50,874 nt of DNA from SKUL01 sp964487545. Its GTDB lineage: Bacteria; Bacteroidota; Bacteroidia; Flavobacteriales_D; SKUL01. Numbering within the stretch: position 1 is the first letter of the stretch; every line of letters starts with the position of its first letter. Location of the stretch: positions 1 to 50,874 of the forward strand of contig CAZARI010000022.1 of the NCBI GenBank assembly GCA_964487545.1, given 5' to 3'. Positions 35,999 through 43,863 of this stretch are shown here, one piece after another. The notes under the pieces are model-generated. The model was not told where the DNA came from. It searched no databases and saw nothing but the letters and a program-made list of their open reading frames with translations. Made by a program: the position numbers and the translations under genes.

Positions 35999-37341
35999 GG
36001 ACTAACCGATTATTCATACCAATATTCACTGCACTTGCCTTTGCCTTGGCGGGATTTCAGAATGCTTCCGGTCAAAACAACACCACCGCCTTTGATGTTG
36101 ACGGCCTGAAGGTTATTCACAAAAGGCTGCCCGGTGAAGTGGTAGCTGTTCGTCTGTATATCCGGGGTGGCACGGCCAATTATCCGGAAAGTCAACAAGG
36201 CATTGAAGCGCTGGCCTTTGAAATGGCACTTTTTGGCGGCACGGAAAACCGATCTTCCGAAGATATTTTCTACGAAACGCGCGATTTTGGTATCGGTCTT
36301 TCCGGAAAATCGGGATACGACTACGGATATCTTGGGATGACCGCTTTGAAAATGTTTTGGAATGACTCGTGGGCACTGTGGAGCGAATCAATTATGAAAC
36401 CGCGCATGGCCGACGGCGCATTTTATGCATTTCGCGATGAGCTGTACGCCCGAAATCGCAGAAGTAGCAACGTCGCAGAAGAGCGCATTGCAGCACAGTC
36501 GTTGGCAGGCGCATTTGCAGGAACAGACTATGCAAAAAATCCCGCAGGTACTGAAGAATCCCTGTTTGATCTGACTCCAGATGATGTGCGCAATCACTAT
36601 GCAAAAATCCTGACCAAGGAAAATTGTTTTATCGTGGTGGTTGGTGATATCGATCGCGCTGATTTGCAGCAAAAGATAGCCGATACTTTCGGTGAAATGC
36701 CCGCAGAATCGGAACTCCAAAAAACAGCCACATCTCCAGAAATAAGCGCCGGAGCCACTATTCACCACCGCGATCTGGAGATCAACCACATTCAGGCGCG
36801 AATGCCTGCGCCTGCGCGATGGAGCCCTGAAAGCATTCCCAACGAATTGGCCATGAGCATGCTATCCGATCGACTGAACGAAGCCCTCACCATCGACGAG
36901 CAAATTGCTGACTCCCCTTCTGCTTTCACCGGGGAAGAGCAAAAACACCCTTCAAACGCTATTTATGCGGCCACTACAAAACCGAAACAAGCGGCCGAAG
37001 CAATGGTAGCGCAAATCAATCGCGCCAAGGCACAGGGATTTTCCGAACAAGAGCTGAATCAGAGAAAGGCTTTATTTATCACGCTTAACTACCTTTCGCA
37101 AGAAACAGTAGATGCACAGGCGCACGTTTTGGGCGATGCAGAAATTCTGGGCGACTGGCAAAAAGTTACCGATATCACACCGTTGGTGAAAAACGCAACC
37201 ACCGAAGAAGTGCACCGGGTTTTTAATCAATACAGCACCAATATTCACTGGACGTATCTAGGCAATGCCAGTCAGGTGGTGTCCGGTGATTTCCCAATAA
37301 TTGAAGATGAAGGCACCGAAAGAATGGAGGAAGAAGACTAG
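35995..37341 (+). CDS. M16 family non-catalytic partner
   Basis: A 448-residue exported M16 homologue with signal peptide. At the position of HxxEH it has GIEALAFEMALFGG, lacking the metal ligands, so it is not a peptidase. It keeps both M16 domains (VVGDIDRADLQQKI and the later helical part). The first ATG overlaps the catalytic subunit's stop by four bases. A structural or substrate-binding role is expected by analogy with mitochondrial processing peptidase-like heterodimers. Confidence 0.88.
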   Translation: MRTNRLFIPIFTALAFALAGFQNASGQNNTTAFDVDGLKVIHKRLPGEVVAVRLYIRGGTANYPESQQGIEALAFEMALFGGTENRSSEDIFYETRDFGIGLSGKSGYDYGYLGMTALKMFWNDSWALWSESIMKPRMADGAFYAFRDELYARNRRSSNVAEERIAAQSLAGAFAGTDYAKNPAGTEESLFDLTPDDVRNHYAKILTKENCFIVVVGDIDRADLQQKIADTFGEMPAESELQKTATSPEISAGATIHHRDLEINHIQARMPAPARWSPESIPNELAMSMLSDRLNEALTIDEQIADSPSAFTGEEQKHPSNAIYAATTKPKQAAEAMVAQINRAKAQGFSEQELNQRKALFITLNYLSQETVDAQAHVLGDAEILGDWQKVTDITPLVKNATTEEVHRVFNQYSTNIHWTYLGNASQVVSGDFPIIEDEGTERMEEED

Positions 37342-37359
37342 CGTTTTGATGCGCTTTGG

Positions 37360-38241
37360 TTAAACTTCTGCGCTGCTGACCTCAACGGCACGGTCTACTT
37401 TTTTGAACAGACCTTGTAAAACTTTTCCCGGGCCCACTTCAATCACTTCTTTTGCACCGTCGGTCAACATAAGTTGCATGGTTTGTGTCCATTTTACCGG
37501 TGCGGTAAGTTGTGCATTCAGGTTTTTTCTCATCTCCTCAGGATCGGTTACCGCAAGCGCATTCACGTTTTGATAGACCGGACAAACCGGAGCATTAAAG
37601 GCGGCGGCTTCAATGGCATCGGCGAGTTCTCTTCGCGCGGGTTCCATCACCGGCGAATGAAACGCACCTCCTACGGGTAAAATTAGGGCTCTGCGCGCAC
37701 CGGCTTCTTTCAGTGCCTCACAGGCGGCTTCCACTGCTTTTATCTCACCGGAAATAACGAGCTGCCCCGGACAGTTATAGTTGGCCGGCACCACAATGCC
37801 TTCGGTTTCGGCACAAACCTTTTCCACCACCTCATCGTTCAAACCCAGAATGGCAGCCATGGTAGATGCGGTCTTTTCACAAGCCTTTTGCATGGCCATG
37901 GCTCGCTGACTCACCAGTCTCAGGCCCGATTCAAAGTCGAGGGCTTTTGCCGCTACCAGAGCGGAAAACTCACCCAGTGAGTGTCCAGCAACCATATCAG
38001 GACGAAATTGATCGCCCAGCGCTTCGGCCAAAATAACCGAATGAAGGAAGATAGCAGGTTGCGTTACTTTGGTTTGTTTCAATTCTTCGTCGCTGCCGCC
38101 AAACATAATGTCGGTTATGCGGAAACCGAGAATTTCGTTGGCCTGCTCAAAGCGTTCGCGCAGGTGGCTGTGGTTGTCGTACAGTTCCTTACCCATTCCT
38201 GAAAACTGGGATCCTTGCCCTGGAAAAACGTATGCCTTCAT
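37360..38241 (-). CDS. fabD: Malonyl-CoA:ACP transacylase
   Basis: Transfers malonyl from CoA to acyl carrier protein at the start of fatty acid elongation. Motifs: PGQGSQ (7-12), the catalytic Ser88 in GHSLGE, and His in GGAFHSPVM near residue 197. The length of 293 residues is typical. It lies last in a run of minus-strand genes (queD, folE, BI-1-like, fabD) but a terminator between it and the BI-1 gene suggests separate transcription. It is convergent with the M16 pair. Confidence 0.95.
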   Translation of the reverse strand: MKAYVFPGQGSQFSGMGKELYDNHSHLRERFEQANEILGFRITDIMFGGSDEELKQTKVTQPAIFLHSVILAEALGDQFRPDMVAGHSLGEFSALVAAKALDFESGLRLVSQRAMAMQKACEKTASTMAAILGLNDEVVEKVCAETEGIVVPANYNCPGQLVISGEIKAVEAACEALKEAGARRALILPVGGAFHSPVMEPARRELADAIEAAAFNAPVCPVYQNVNALAVTDPEEMRKNLNAQLTAPVKWTQTMQLMLTDGAKEVIEVGPGKVLQGLFKKVDRAVEVSSAEV

Positions 38242-38279
38242 GATCGTGTTCGCTTAATTTTATAGGAGACGAAAATAAA

Positions 38280-38309
38280 AAAGAGAAAGGTAAAGCTACC
38301 CTTCTCTTT
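38280..38309 (-). terminator. Terminator after BI-1-like gene
   Basis: Stem AAAGAGAAGGGTA / TACCTTTCTCTTT on the minus strand with a four-base loop and a following T run, 26 bases after the BI-1 stop. Confidence 0.65.
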
Positions 38310-38334
38310 AGCGATAAATTAACTGTAAATCGAG

Positions 38335-39063
38335 TTAACGTCTGTCGCCAAACAGACGCAACATGAACAAAAACAAATTGACAAAATCGAGGTAAAGCGT
38401 CAGTGCTCCCATCATGGCCAGCTTTGACGCCTCTTCCGAGCCGTATTCAACGCCCATACCGATGCGTTTCAGCTTTTGGGTATCGTAGGCAGTGAGTCCA
38501 GTAAAAATCAATACTCCGAGAATGCTGATCACATAGTGCATCATGGCACTTTGCATAAAGAAATTGACCACCATGGCAATGATAATTCCAATCAGCGCCA
38601 TGCGCAGGATGGATCCAAAGCCGGTAAGGTCCGTTTTTGTGGTATAACCCAGCAATGCCATTACGCCAAACGTAGCGGCTGTGATAAAAAACACACTGGC
38701 AATTGAACTCATCGTGTAAACTACGAATATGAAACTCAGGCTGGCACCCATCAGCGCCGAATACACCACAAACAAACCGAGTAGTGACTGTGAGGTGAGC
38801 TTCTGAAACATTCCGCCGATGGCAAAAACCAGCAGCAGCGGTGCGAGCAACACTACCCACCCCAACATCGTAAATCCTGTTTCACTAATCAGGTAGGCGA
38901 GCAAGGACGGATCCGTACCGATGTACCACGACACCAATCCGGTGATGGTGAGCGCTCCGGTCATGTAGGTAAATACACTCGACATAAAGCTTTTGAGGGA
39001 AGTAGCCGATTGTTGTGCTGAAAACGCGGTTTCTCCTTGTGATCTTAAAAAATTATTTTCCAT
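38335..39063 (-). CDS. Bax inhibitor-1/YccA family membrane protein
   Basis: A 242-residue protein with seven hydrophobic segments and the BI-1/YccA pattern: FMSSVFTYMTGALTITGLVSWYIG, LGLFVVYSALMGASLSF, and the C-terminal LALGLYLDFVNLFLFMLRLFG-like region (here TLYLDFVNLFLFMLRLFG). Family members are proton/calcium leak or protease-modulating proteins. A TATCTTTG box at 39091-39098, inside the 3' end of folE, may give it an extra promoter. It follows folE by 6 bases. Confidence 0.92.
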   Translation of the reverse strand: MENNFLRSQGETAFSAQQSATSLKSFMSSVFTYMTGALTITGLVSWYIGTDPSLLAYLISETGFTMLGWVVLLAPLLLVFAIGGMFQKLTSQSLLGLFVVYSALMGASLSFIFVVYTMSSIASVFFITAATFGVMALLGYTTKTDLTGFGSILRMALIGIIIAMVVNFFMQSAMMHYVISILGVLIFTGLTAYDTQKLKRIGMGVEYGSEEASKLAMMGALTLYLDFVNLFLFMLRLFGDRR

Positions 39064-39069
39064 AGTTGT

Positions 39070-39708
39070 TTAATGCAATTTTGCTGACAGCAAAGATAAA
39101 AATTCATTGCGTGTTCTTTCTTTTAAAAATTCTCCGGTAAAGGCCGAAGTGGTGGTAATGGAGTTTTGTTTTTGCACCCCACGCATGGCCATACACATGT
39201 GAGTTGCTTCGATAACCACTGCTACTCCGGCAGGCTTTAATGTTTCTTCAATGCAATCGCGCACTTGATTGGTGAGCCGCTCCTGCACCTGCAACCGGCG
39301 CGAATAAGCATCTACCACACGCGGAAGTTTGCTCAATCCAACAATATGGCCGTTGGGGATGTAGGCCACATGCGCTTTTCCAAAAAACGGCAGCAGGTGA
39401 TGCTCGCACAGCGAATACATCTCAATGTCTTTAACCACTACCATTTGGCTGTACTCTTCGCGAAACATGGCCGAGCGCAGAATTTCGGCCGGATTTTGAT
39501 CGTATCCATGCGTCATAAACTGCATGGCCTTTGCGGCGCGTTCGGGAGTTTTTAACAATCCATCGCGTGCGGGTTCTTCTCCTACACGAACCAGAATATT
39601 GTGGTAGGCTTCGGCCAATGCTTCGATGGCATTGGTGTCAAATTTTTCGACCCTTTCGTAGCCTTCACTTCGAATTTCTATACCTTCTTCCATATTATTT
39701 TCCGCCAT
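39070..39708 (-). CDS. folE: GTP cyclohydrolase I
   Basis: Makes 7,8-dihydroneopterin triphosphate, the entry to folate and the queuosine pathway. The 212-residue protein from the ATG at 39708 has the zinc and catalytic motif SLCEHHLLPFFG, the VGLSKLPRVVD segment, THMCMAMRGV with the third Cys and the C-terminal TTSAFTGEF. An ATG at 39720 would give four extra residues. It overlaps the queD stop by about 14 bases, so the two are coupled; this supports a shared 7-deazaguanine or pterin pathway. Confidence 0.95.
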   Translation of the reverse strand: MAENNMEEGIEIRSEGYERVEKFDTNAIEALAEAYHNILVRVGEEPARDGLLKTPERAAKAMQFMTHGYDQNPAEILRSAMFREEYSQMVVVKDIEMYSLCEHHLLPFFGKAHVAYIPNGHIVGLSKLPRVVDAYSRRLQVQERLTNQVRDCIEETLKPAGVAVVIEATHMCMAMRGVQKQNSITTTSAFTGEFLKERTRNEFLSLLSAKLH

Positions 39709-40117
39709 AGTATTCGGCAAAATTATTTTCTGTTTCTCTCAGTTCCACCTTGTGCAGCGCGCAACCCATTTGCTGAACGGGGTTTTCTATCAATTCCCAG
39801 ATGGCAATGACCATGTTTTCCGTGGAAGCCATTTTACCGGCCATACAGGCCACATCCAGGTTGATGTTTTTGTGATCGAAAATATCAACCACCTTTTCCT
39901 TGAGCATTGCGCTCAGATCTTTGAGGTCGAGGCAATAGCCGGTTTCGGGCTTTGGGGTTCCTTTTACTGTCACCAGCAATTCGTAATTGTGACCGTGCCA
40001 GTTGGGATTGGCACATTTACCGAATACCTCCAAATTCTTCTGTTCGTCCCAATCGTGATTCCACAATTTATGGGCGGCGTTGAAACGTTCGCGACGTGTG
40101 ACATATACTGTTTTCAT
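39695..40117 (-). CDS. queD: 6-carboxy-tetrahydropterin synthase (PTPS family)
   Basis: A 140-residue protein of the PTPS/QueD family. Zinc ligands are His16 (in FNAAHKL), His41 and His43 (NWHGHNY); catalytic Cys35 precedes them. The CxxxxxHGH spacing is the QueD form. It makes 6-carboxy-tetrahydropterin in the queuosine pathway, but pterin-synthase activity is possible. FolE lies directly downstream and supplies its substrate, which is a strong functional link. No queC or queE is in the window. Confidence 0.88.
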   Translation of the reverse strand: MKTVYVTRRERFNAAHKLWNHDWDEQKNLEVFGKCANPNWHGHNYELLVTVKGTPKPETGYCLDLKDLSAMLKEKVVDIFDHKNINLDVACMAGKMASTENMVIAIWELIENPVQQMGCALHKVELRETENNFAEYYGGK

Positions 40118-40133
40118 AAGTGTAAATCTGCTG

Positions 40134-40141
40134 CAAATATA
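40134..40141 (-). promoter_or_regulatory. -7 box of queD-folE
   Basis: TATATTTG, 16 bases upstream of the queD ATG on the minus strand. Divergent from hldD. Confidence 0.4.
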
Positions 40142-40204
40142 CAGCTAATTCAACGTTTTATTCTTAGAAACGATACCTTAGCAGTTCTTAACAAAGACTA
40201 TAAA

Positions 40205-41170
40205 ATGATCGTTATAACTGGTGCGGCAGGATTCATTGGCAGTTGTTTGGCCGAACAGCTTAACCGGGCCGGATACCGTGATCTGGTGTTGGTTGACCGT
40301 TTTGACCACCCCAAAAAAAAGGCTAACTTCGAGGACAAGGAATTCAGTGAGTTGGTGGAGCGCGATGTGTTTTGCGCCTGGCTCGACCGGCACGAAGACC
40401 TGGTGCAGTTTATCTTTCATATCGGTGCCCGAACCGACACCACGGAATTTGATCGCGAGGTTTTTGAAAAGCTTAACGTGAACTTTTCGAAAGAAATCTG
40501 GCATCGCTGTGTGAAGTACGGCATTCCGCTGGTTTACGCTTCTTCGGCTGCCACCTATGGTATGGGTGAACACGGCTATGAGGACCGGCATGACCTGGTT
40601 GACCTGCTCAAGCCGTTGAATCCTTATGGTGATTCCAAAAATGAATTCGATAGTTGGGCGTTGACGCAGGAAGAAAAACCTTTTTTCTGGGCGGGACTTA
40701 AATTCTTTAATGTATTCGGTCCTAACGAATACCACAAGGGAAGAATGGCTTCGGTTATTTTTCACGCGTTCCGGCAAATTAAAGAAACCGGCAAGGTGAA
40801 ATTGTTTCGCTCACATCACCCAGACTACAAGGACGGCGAACAATTGCGAGATTTCGTGTATGTAAAAGACGTGGTAAAGGTTTGTCAGTTTTTGATGGAA
40901 AACAGAAAGGTTTCTGGATTATTTAACCTCGGAACCGGAAAAGCCCGGACTTTTGTGGATCTGGCCAACGCAACTTTTGAAGCCATGGGCAGGGATTCGG
41001 CTATTGAATTTATTGATACCCCTGAAGACATCCGCGATAAGTACCAATACTTTACCGAAGCCAATATGAATAAGCTCCGCGATTCGGGTTACCTAGATGA
41101 CTTCTACTCATTGGAGGAGGGGGTGAAGGATTATGTGCAGAACTACCTGGAAGATGGGCGGTATTTCTGA
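40205..41170 (+). CDS. hldD: ADP-L-glycero-D-manno-heptose 6-epimerase
   Basis: A 321-residue NAD(P)-dependent short-chain epimerase. GAAGFIGS at 6-13 binds cofactor; the catalytic Tyr141-x3-Lys145 is in PYGDSK; FFNVFGPNEYHKGRMAS is the HldD signature. It converts the ADP-D-glycero form to ADP-L-glycero-D-manno-heptose for lipopolysaccharide core. The frame is open back to 39752, but that region is the antisense of queD; the ATG at 40205 starts MIVITGAAG, the true N-terminus. The other heptose genes are not in the window. Confidence 0.93.
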   Translation: MIVITGAAGFIGSCLAEQLNRAGYRDLVLVDRFDHPKKKANFEDKEFSELVERDVFCAWLDRHEDLVQFIFHIGARTDTTEFDREVFEKLNVNFSKEIWHRCVKYGIPLVYASSAATYGMGEHGYEDRHDLVDLLKPLNPYGDSKNEFDSWALTQEEKPFFWAGLKFFNVFGPNEYHKGRMASVIFHAFRQIKETGKVKLFRSHHPDYKDGEQLRDFVYVKDVVKVCQFLMENRKVSGLFNLGTGKARTFVDLANATFEAMGRDSAIEFIDTPEDIRDKYQYFTEANMNKLRDSGYLDDFYSLEEGVKDYVQNYLEDGRYF

Positions 41171-41208
41171 AAGGTTAAAGACAAAGACAGGGTCGGTGTA
41201 TAATGTGG

Positions 41209-41280
41209 AAATGGTTTGGCATTAGGCACCTTGCCCACTGCCGGTAAAATTCGATTGGTGCGGGAGGCACCAGATCCAGG
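41209..41280. repeat. Direct repeat copy 1 (72 bp) with internal hairpin
   Basis: Nearly identical to 43066-43138: three substitutions and one inserted base. It contains TGGTGC-GGGAG-GCACCA (41256-41272), a perfect 6-bp stem, and a second stem that pairs with a G-T wobble in this copy. It forms the 3' end of the gene at 41222. Confidence 0.7.
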
Positions 41281-41920
41281 CTCCGGGATGGTCAGGGTGA
41301 ACCCCTACCCGACCTTGAACACCAACATTTAATGAATTATGACCTCTGGCTACGCCTGACACTCCGATACCCGATATACCCGAAACCATTGTTTCGGGAC
41401 CCAAATTCTCAACCCAACTTGCATTGCCAAACACGCCAATATTGAAAGCAGCTCTTCTAGCCCAAAAAGTACCCCCCATATTACTACCATTAAATTGAGC
41501 TAACCCATTATTAGGAGCTTCAGAAATAGCCCGAATTCCCCTGTTTACAAAACCACTCGGTTCCTCAGACATAAATCTGTTGTATGCCAGCACAGCGGTA
41601 CTTTCAAAATACGGCGGTGCTGCGGCATTTTCATTATAAAGAGTGATTTCCAATTTTGCTCTTGGATTTGTATTGTCACCAACGGAGACATTACCCCATT
41701 GAGCTATACGCATACGTTCCGTAGCATTGGTGCTGAAAATAATGGGATAAAAGGCATCGTGACGGATGTTGAGGGGGAAGGTGACTGTGTTATCCCAACC
41801 GGAATAATCAGTTGGGTTTCCTGAATTATTTCCAAGAAAAGACGCTTGTGACTTTGCTTCACTAAAACTAAAAGTCATCATATTGAATACAATGATTATA
41901 TTAAAAACTATATTTTTCAT
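41222..41920 (-). CDS. Secreted hypothetical protein, C-terminus replaced by repeat
   Basis: A 232-residue protein with a signal peptide-like N-terminus (MKNIVFNIIIVFNMMTFSFSEA). The segment TERMRIAQWGNVSVGDNTNPRAKLEI and the later GVFGNASWVEN and GVSGVARGHNSLNVGVQGR resemble tail-fibre-like or collagen-like surface proteins of Bacteroidota. The last 20 residues or so are encoded by the direct repeat, and the stop codon arises from a base that differs between the repeat copies, so the true C-terminus may be lost. It starts five bases after the preceding gene's stop. Function unknown. Confidence 0.5.
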   Translation of the reverse strand: MKNIVFNIIIVFNMMTFSFSEAKSQASFLGNNSGNPTDYSGWDNTVTFPLNIRHDAFYPIIFSTNATERMRIAQWGNVSVGDNTNPRAKLEITLYNENAAAPPYFESTAVLAYNRFMSEEPSGFVNRGIRAISEAPNNGLAQFNGSNMGGTFWARRAAFNIGVFGNASWVENLGPETMVSGISGIGVSGVARGHNSLNVGVQGRVGVHPDHPGAWIWCLPHQSNFTGSGQGA

Positions 41921-41924
41921 AACG

Positions 41925-43051
41925 TTAAATTTTATTGATTTTTACTGCTTTAGTATCACCATTTTCAAATTGAACAATGGCTATGTAAAGCCCTTTAGAA
42001 AGATTACTTAAATCCATTCGGAAATTATTCTGGCCTTTAAGCTTAACATCTTCAATCACTTGAGCCGAAACAGAATAGATTCGAATATTCTTCATGTTTT
42101 CCAGTGAAACAATATTTAACTCGCCATTAACAGGATTAGGAAATAATCTGAGATCAGTACCTAATTCAAGAGCTTCTACTGAAGTGATGTCGAGTGGATC
42201 AGTGCTGACCCTTACATTATCAATGAAATAATATGCCCAGACAGAGATTTCACTAAATGTCATCACTTCTGTCACCTCATCAGAGAAAAAATTCCTGATG
42301 TGAATATATTGATATGATTCATCGGGAACAAATTCACCGTAGAATAGCATCCAGTTTATCGAGTCTATTGCAACTTCTTCTACATTTAAGTGGACCAAAC
42401 CATCTATTACTTGCTCTGTACTTGTGAAGACTTCTGAGTTAGAAAATTTTATCCCAAGTTGATTTATTGCTAGTCAAGTGTTCCCACCCCACCCCACAGC
42501 TCTAGAAAACAGGAAACTGCAGAAATATGACTGACCAGGAACTAAGGAAGATGTTAATTCAACTCCAATTATTTCACGATAATTATAATTATTAGAACTA
42601 TAACTAATCACTCCAACATAAGCGTTGCCATTATGTGCAAGTTGATTTCCGGCAATATTCTCTGGCACACCCAAATTAGGATGAAGCGCACACTCATGGA
42701 AATAATCCGGACTCGGGTTAAGGTAGTAGTCAATTCCCGGTTNNNNNNNNNNNNNNNNNNNNNNNNNNNNNNNNNNNNNNNNNNNNNNNNNNNNNNNNNN
42801 NNNNNNNNNNNNNNNNNNNNNNNNNNNNNNNNNNNNNNNNNNGCACACTCATGGAAATAATCCGGACTCGGGTTAAGGTAGTAGTCAATTCCCGGTTCTA
42901 TAATTGATTTATACCAATGTTCCACAAACTCCATCCCGTCCAGATGATCGGGGCAGGATACGTAATCTTCAAAGCTTCCATTGGGCACCAGGTTCTGAGC
43001 ATTCAACATCAAAGGCAGAAACAAAGCGAAGAATAGGGCTTTACATTTCAT
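41925..43051 (-). CDS. T9SS-secreted protein, interrupted by assembly gap and in-frame TGA
   Basis: From Met at 43051: signal peptide (MKCKALFFALFLPLMLNA), then NLVPNGSFEDYVSCPD, a beta-sandwich N-terminal start common in Bacteroidota surface proteins, and at the other end a T9SS type A domain (LFPNPVNGELNI, FENGDTKAVKINKI). Collapsing the duplicate 55-bp block and the N run (155 bases) leaves 324 codons in a single frame. One TGA (42474-42476) interrupts it between NT and LAINQLGIKF. The TGA may be an assembly error near the gap or a real nonsense mutation. Start codon and frame are secure. Confidence 0.6.
42688..42742. repeat. 55-bp duplicate, left side of gap
   Basis: Identical to 42843-42897. 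Both flank the N run exactly, which is the signature of two contigs that end in the same k-mer of length 55. Confidence 0.9.
42743..42842. other. 100-N assembly gap
   Basis: An arbitrary-length scaffold gap. Because the same 55 bases end one contig and begin the next, and the coding frame joins when they are merged, the true gap is probably zero. Confidence 0.95.
42843..42897. repeat. 55-bp duplicate, right side of gap
   Basis: Second copy of the sequence at 42688-42742; see that entry. Confidence 0.9.
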
Positions 43052-43065
43052 GGTTGTAAAGATGA

Positions 43066-43138
43066 AAATGGTTTTGGCATTGGGCGCCTTGCCCACTGCC
43101 GGTAAAATTCGGTTGGTGCGGGAGGCACCAGATCCAGG
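43066..43138. repeat. Direct repeat copy 2 (73 bp) with two hairpins
   Basis: Copy of 41209-41280, placed just upstream of the secreted-protein gene. It has a perfect stem TGGTGC/GCACCA (43114-43130) and on the minus strand a second stem TGGGC-AAGGC-GCCCA. Confidence 0.7.
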
Positions 43139-43376
43139 TTCATTAAAGAAGTCTGAAATTAAGGATATGTTATTCCGCGTCGCCACCGCGCTATGTCGGG
43201 TGCCCGTGTAACCGCAATTTTTTGCCGTATTTTAATTGGTTGTTATGGTCAGAGGTGGCTAACATCATTCATTTTGGTTGGTTTGGATGGAATGAAGATA
43301 GGAAAAAACTCCAAAGCCGACCCTCTTATATCAGACTATGAAGCAGGTACAGATTAATGCATTAAGTCTAACAAGG

Positions 43377-43400
43377 TGCGCTAGGAAGGTGCGTAGCGCA
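43377..43400. other. Inverted repeat in the 43186-43526 spacer
   Basis: TGCGCTA (43377-43383) and TAGCGCA (43394-43400) form a perfect 7-bp stem with a 10-base loop. The 340-bp spacer holds no convincing gene; other short inverted repeats (ACAATC/GATTGT) are visible. It could be a small recombination site or an RNA structure, but no more can be said. Confidence 0.4.
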
Positions 43401-43526
43401 AAAGGGGATACGCGACAATCGTGAAAAACAACCTTTGTGATTGTTGTGCAATGTGACAACCGTTAAAACATTCCTACTTCAAAAACATAGCGTGGGGTGT
43501 TTTGGGTAGCTCCTACAGAAAGTTGA

Positions 43527-43862
43527 CTACAAATTCTCCTTCAACTCCAACAAAAACTCCCGCACTTTCTTCAAGCGGTCGGTCATTTCCCCTTCGCGCT
43601 CGGCGGCGTTGGGATTATCTTTCAGTTTCTGCCGGGCTCCCTCAAGCGTGAATCCACGGTCTTTGACCAGGTATTGGATCAGCCTCAGGTTTTCGATGTC
43701 CTTTTTTGTGAAAAGTCGGTTGCCCTTTTTGTTTTTGTGCGGCTGGATGATATCGAATTCTTTTTCCCAAAAGCGAATAAGAGAAGCGTTGACACCCATC
43801 ATTTCGGATACTTCTCCAATAGAGTAGTACAATTTGCTATCGGGAAACATTTCGGCCGACAT
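43527..43862 (-). CDS. MerR family transcriptional regulator
   Basis: A 111-residue regulator from Met at 43862. The helix-turn-helix is YYSIGEVSEMMGVNASLIRFWEKEF with GNRLFTKKDIENLRLIQYLV as the second wing, followed by a short coiled coil and no ligand domain or metal Cys. The longer start at 43901 lies inside the M23 gene; MSAEMF at 43862 begins one base after that gene's stop. Co-transcribed with the M23 peptidase, so a cell-wall or division link is possible. Short MerR proteins of this type are widespread in Bacteroidota. Confidence 0.85.
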   Translation of the reverse strand: MSAEMFPDSKLYYSIGEVSEMMGVNASLIRFWEKEFDIIQPHKNKKGNRLFTKKDIENLRLIQYLVKDRGFTLEGARQKLKDNPNAAEREGEMTDRLKKVREFLLELKENL

Positions 43863-43863
43863 C

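Noticed and set aside
39752..40204. N-terminal extension of HldD
   Set aside because: It is the antisense of queD; the Rossmann motif requires a start at 40205.
41209..43138. Insertion sequence with direct repeats as target sites
   Set aside because: Repeats are far too long for target duplications and no transposase is encoded between them.
43051..43186. N-terminal extension of the T9SS protein through the direct repeat
   Set aside because: The repeat does not keep a reading frame between its two copies, and the signal peptide starts at 43051.
43369..43460. Integron attC site in the spacer
   Set aside because: A GTCTAAC-like box precedes the hairpin, but no matching GTTRRRY partner is present, no integrase was seen and the direct repeats do not fit attC.
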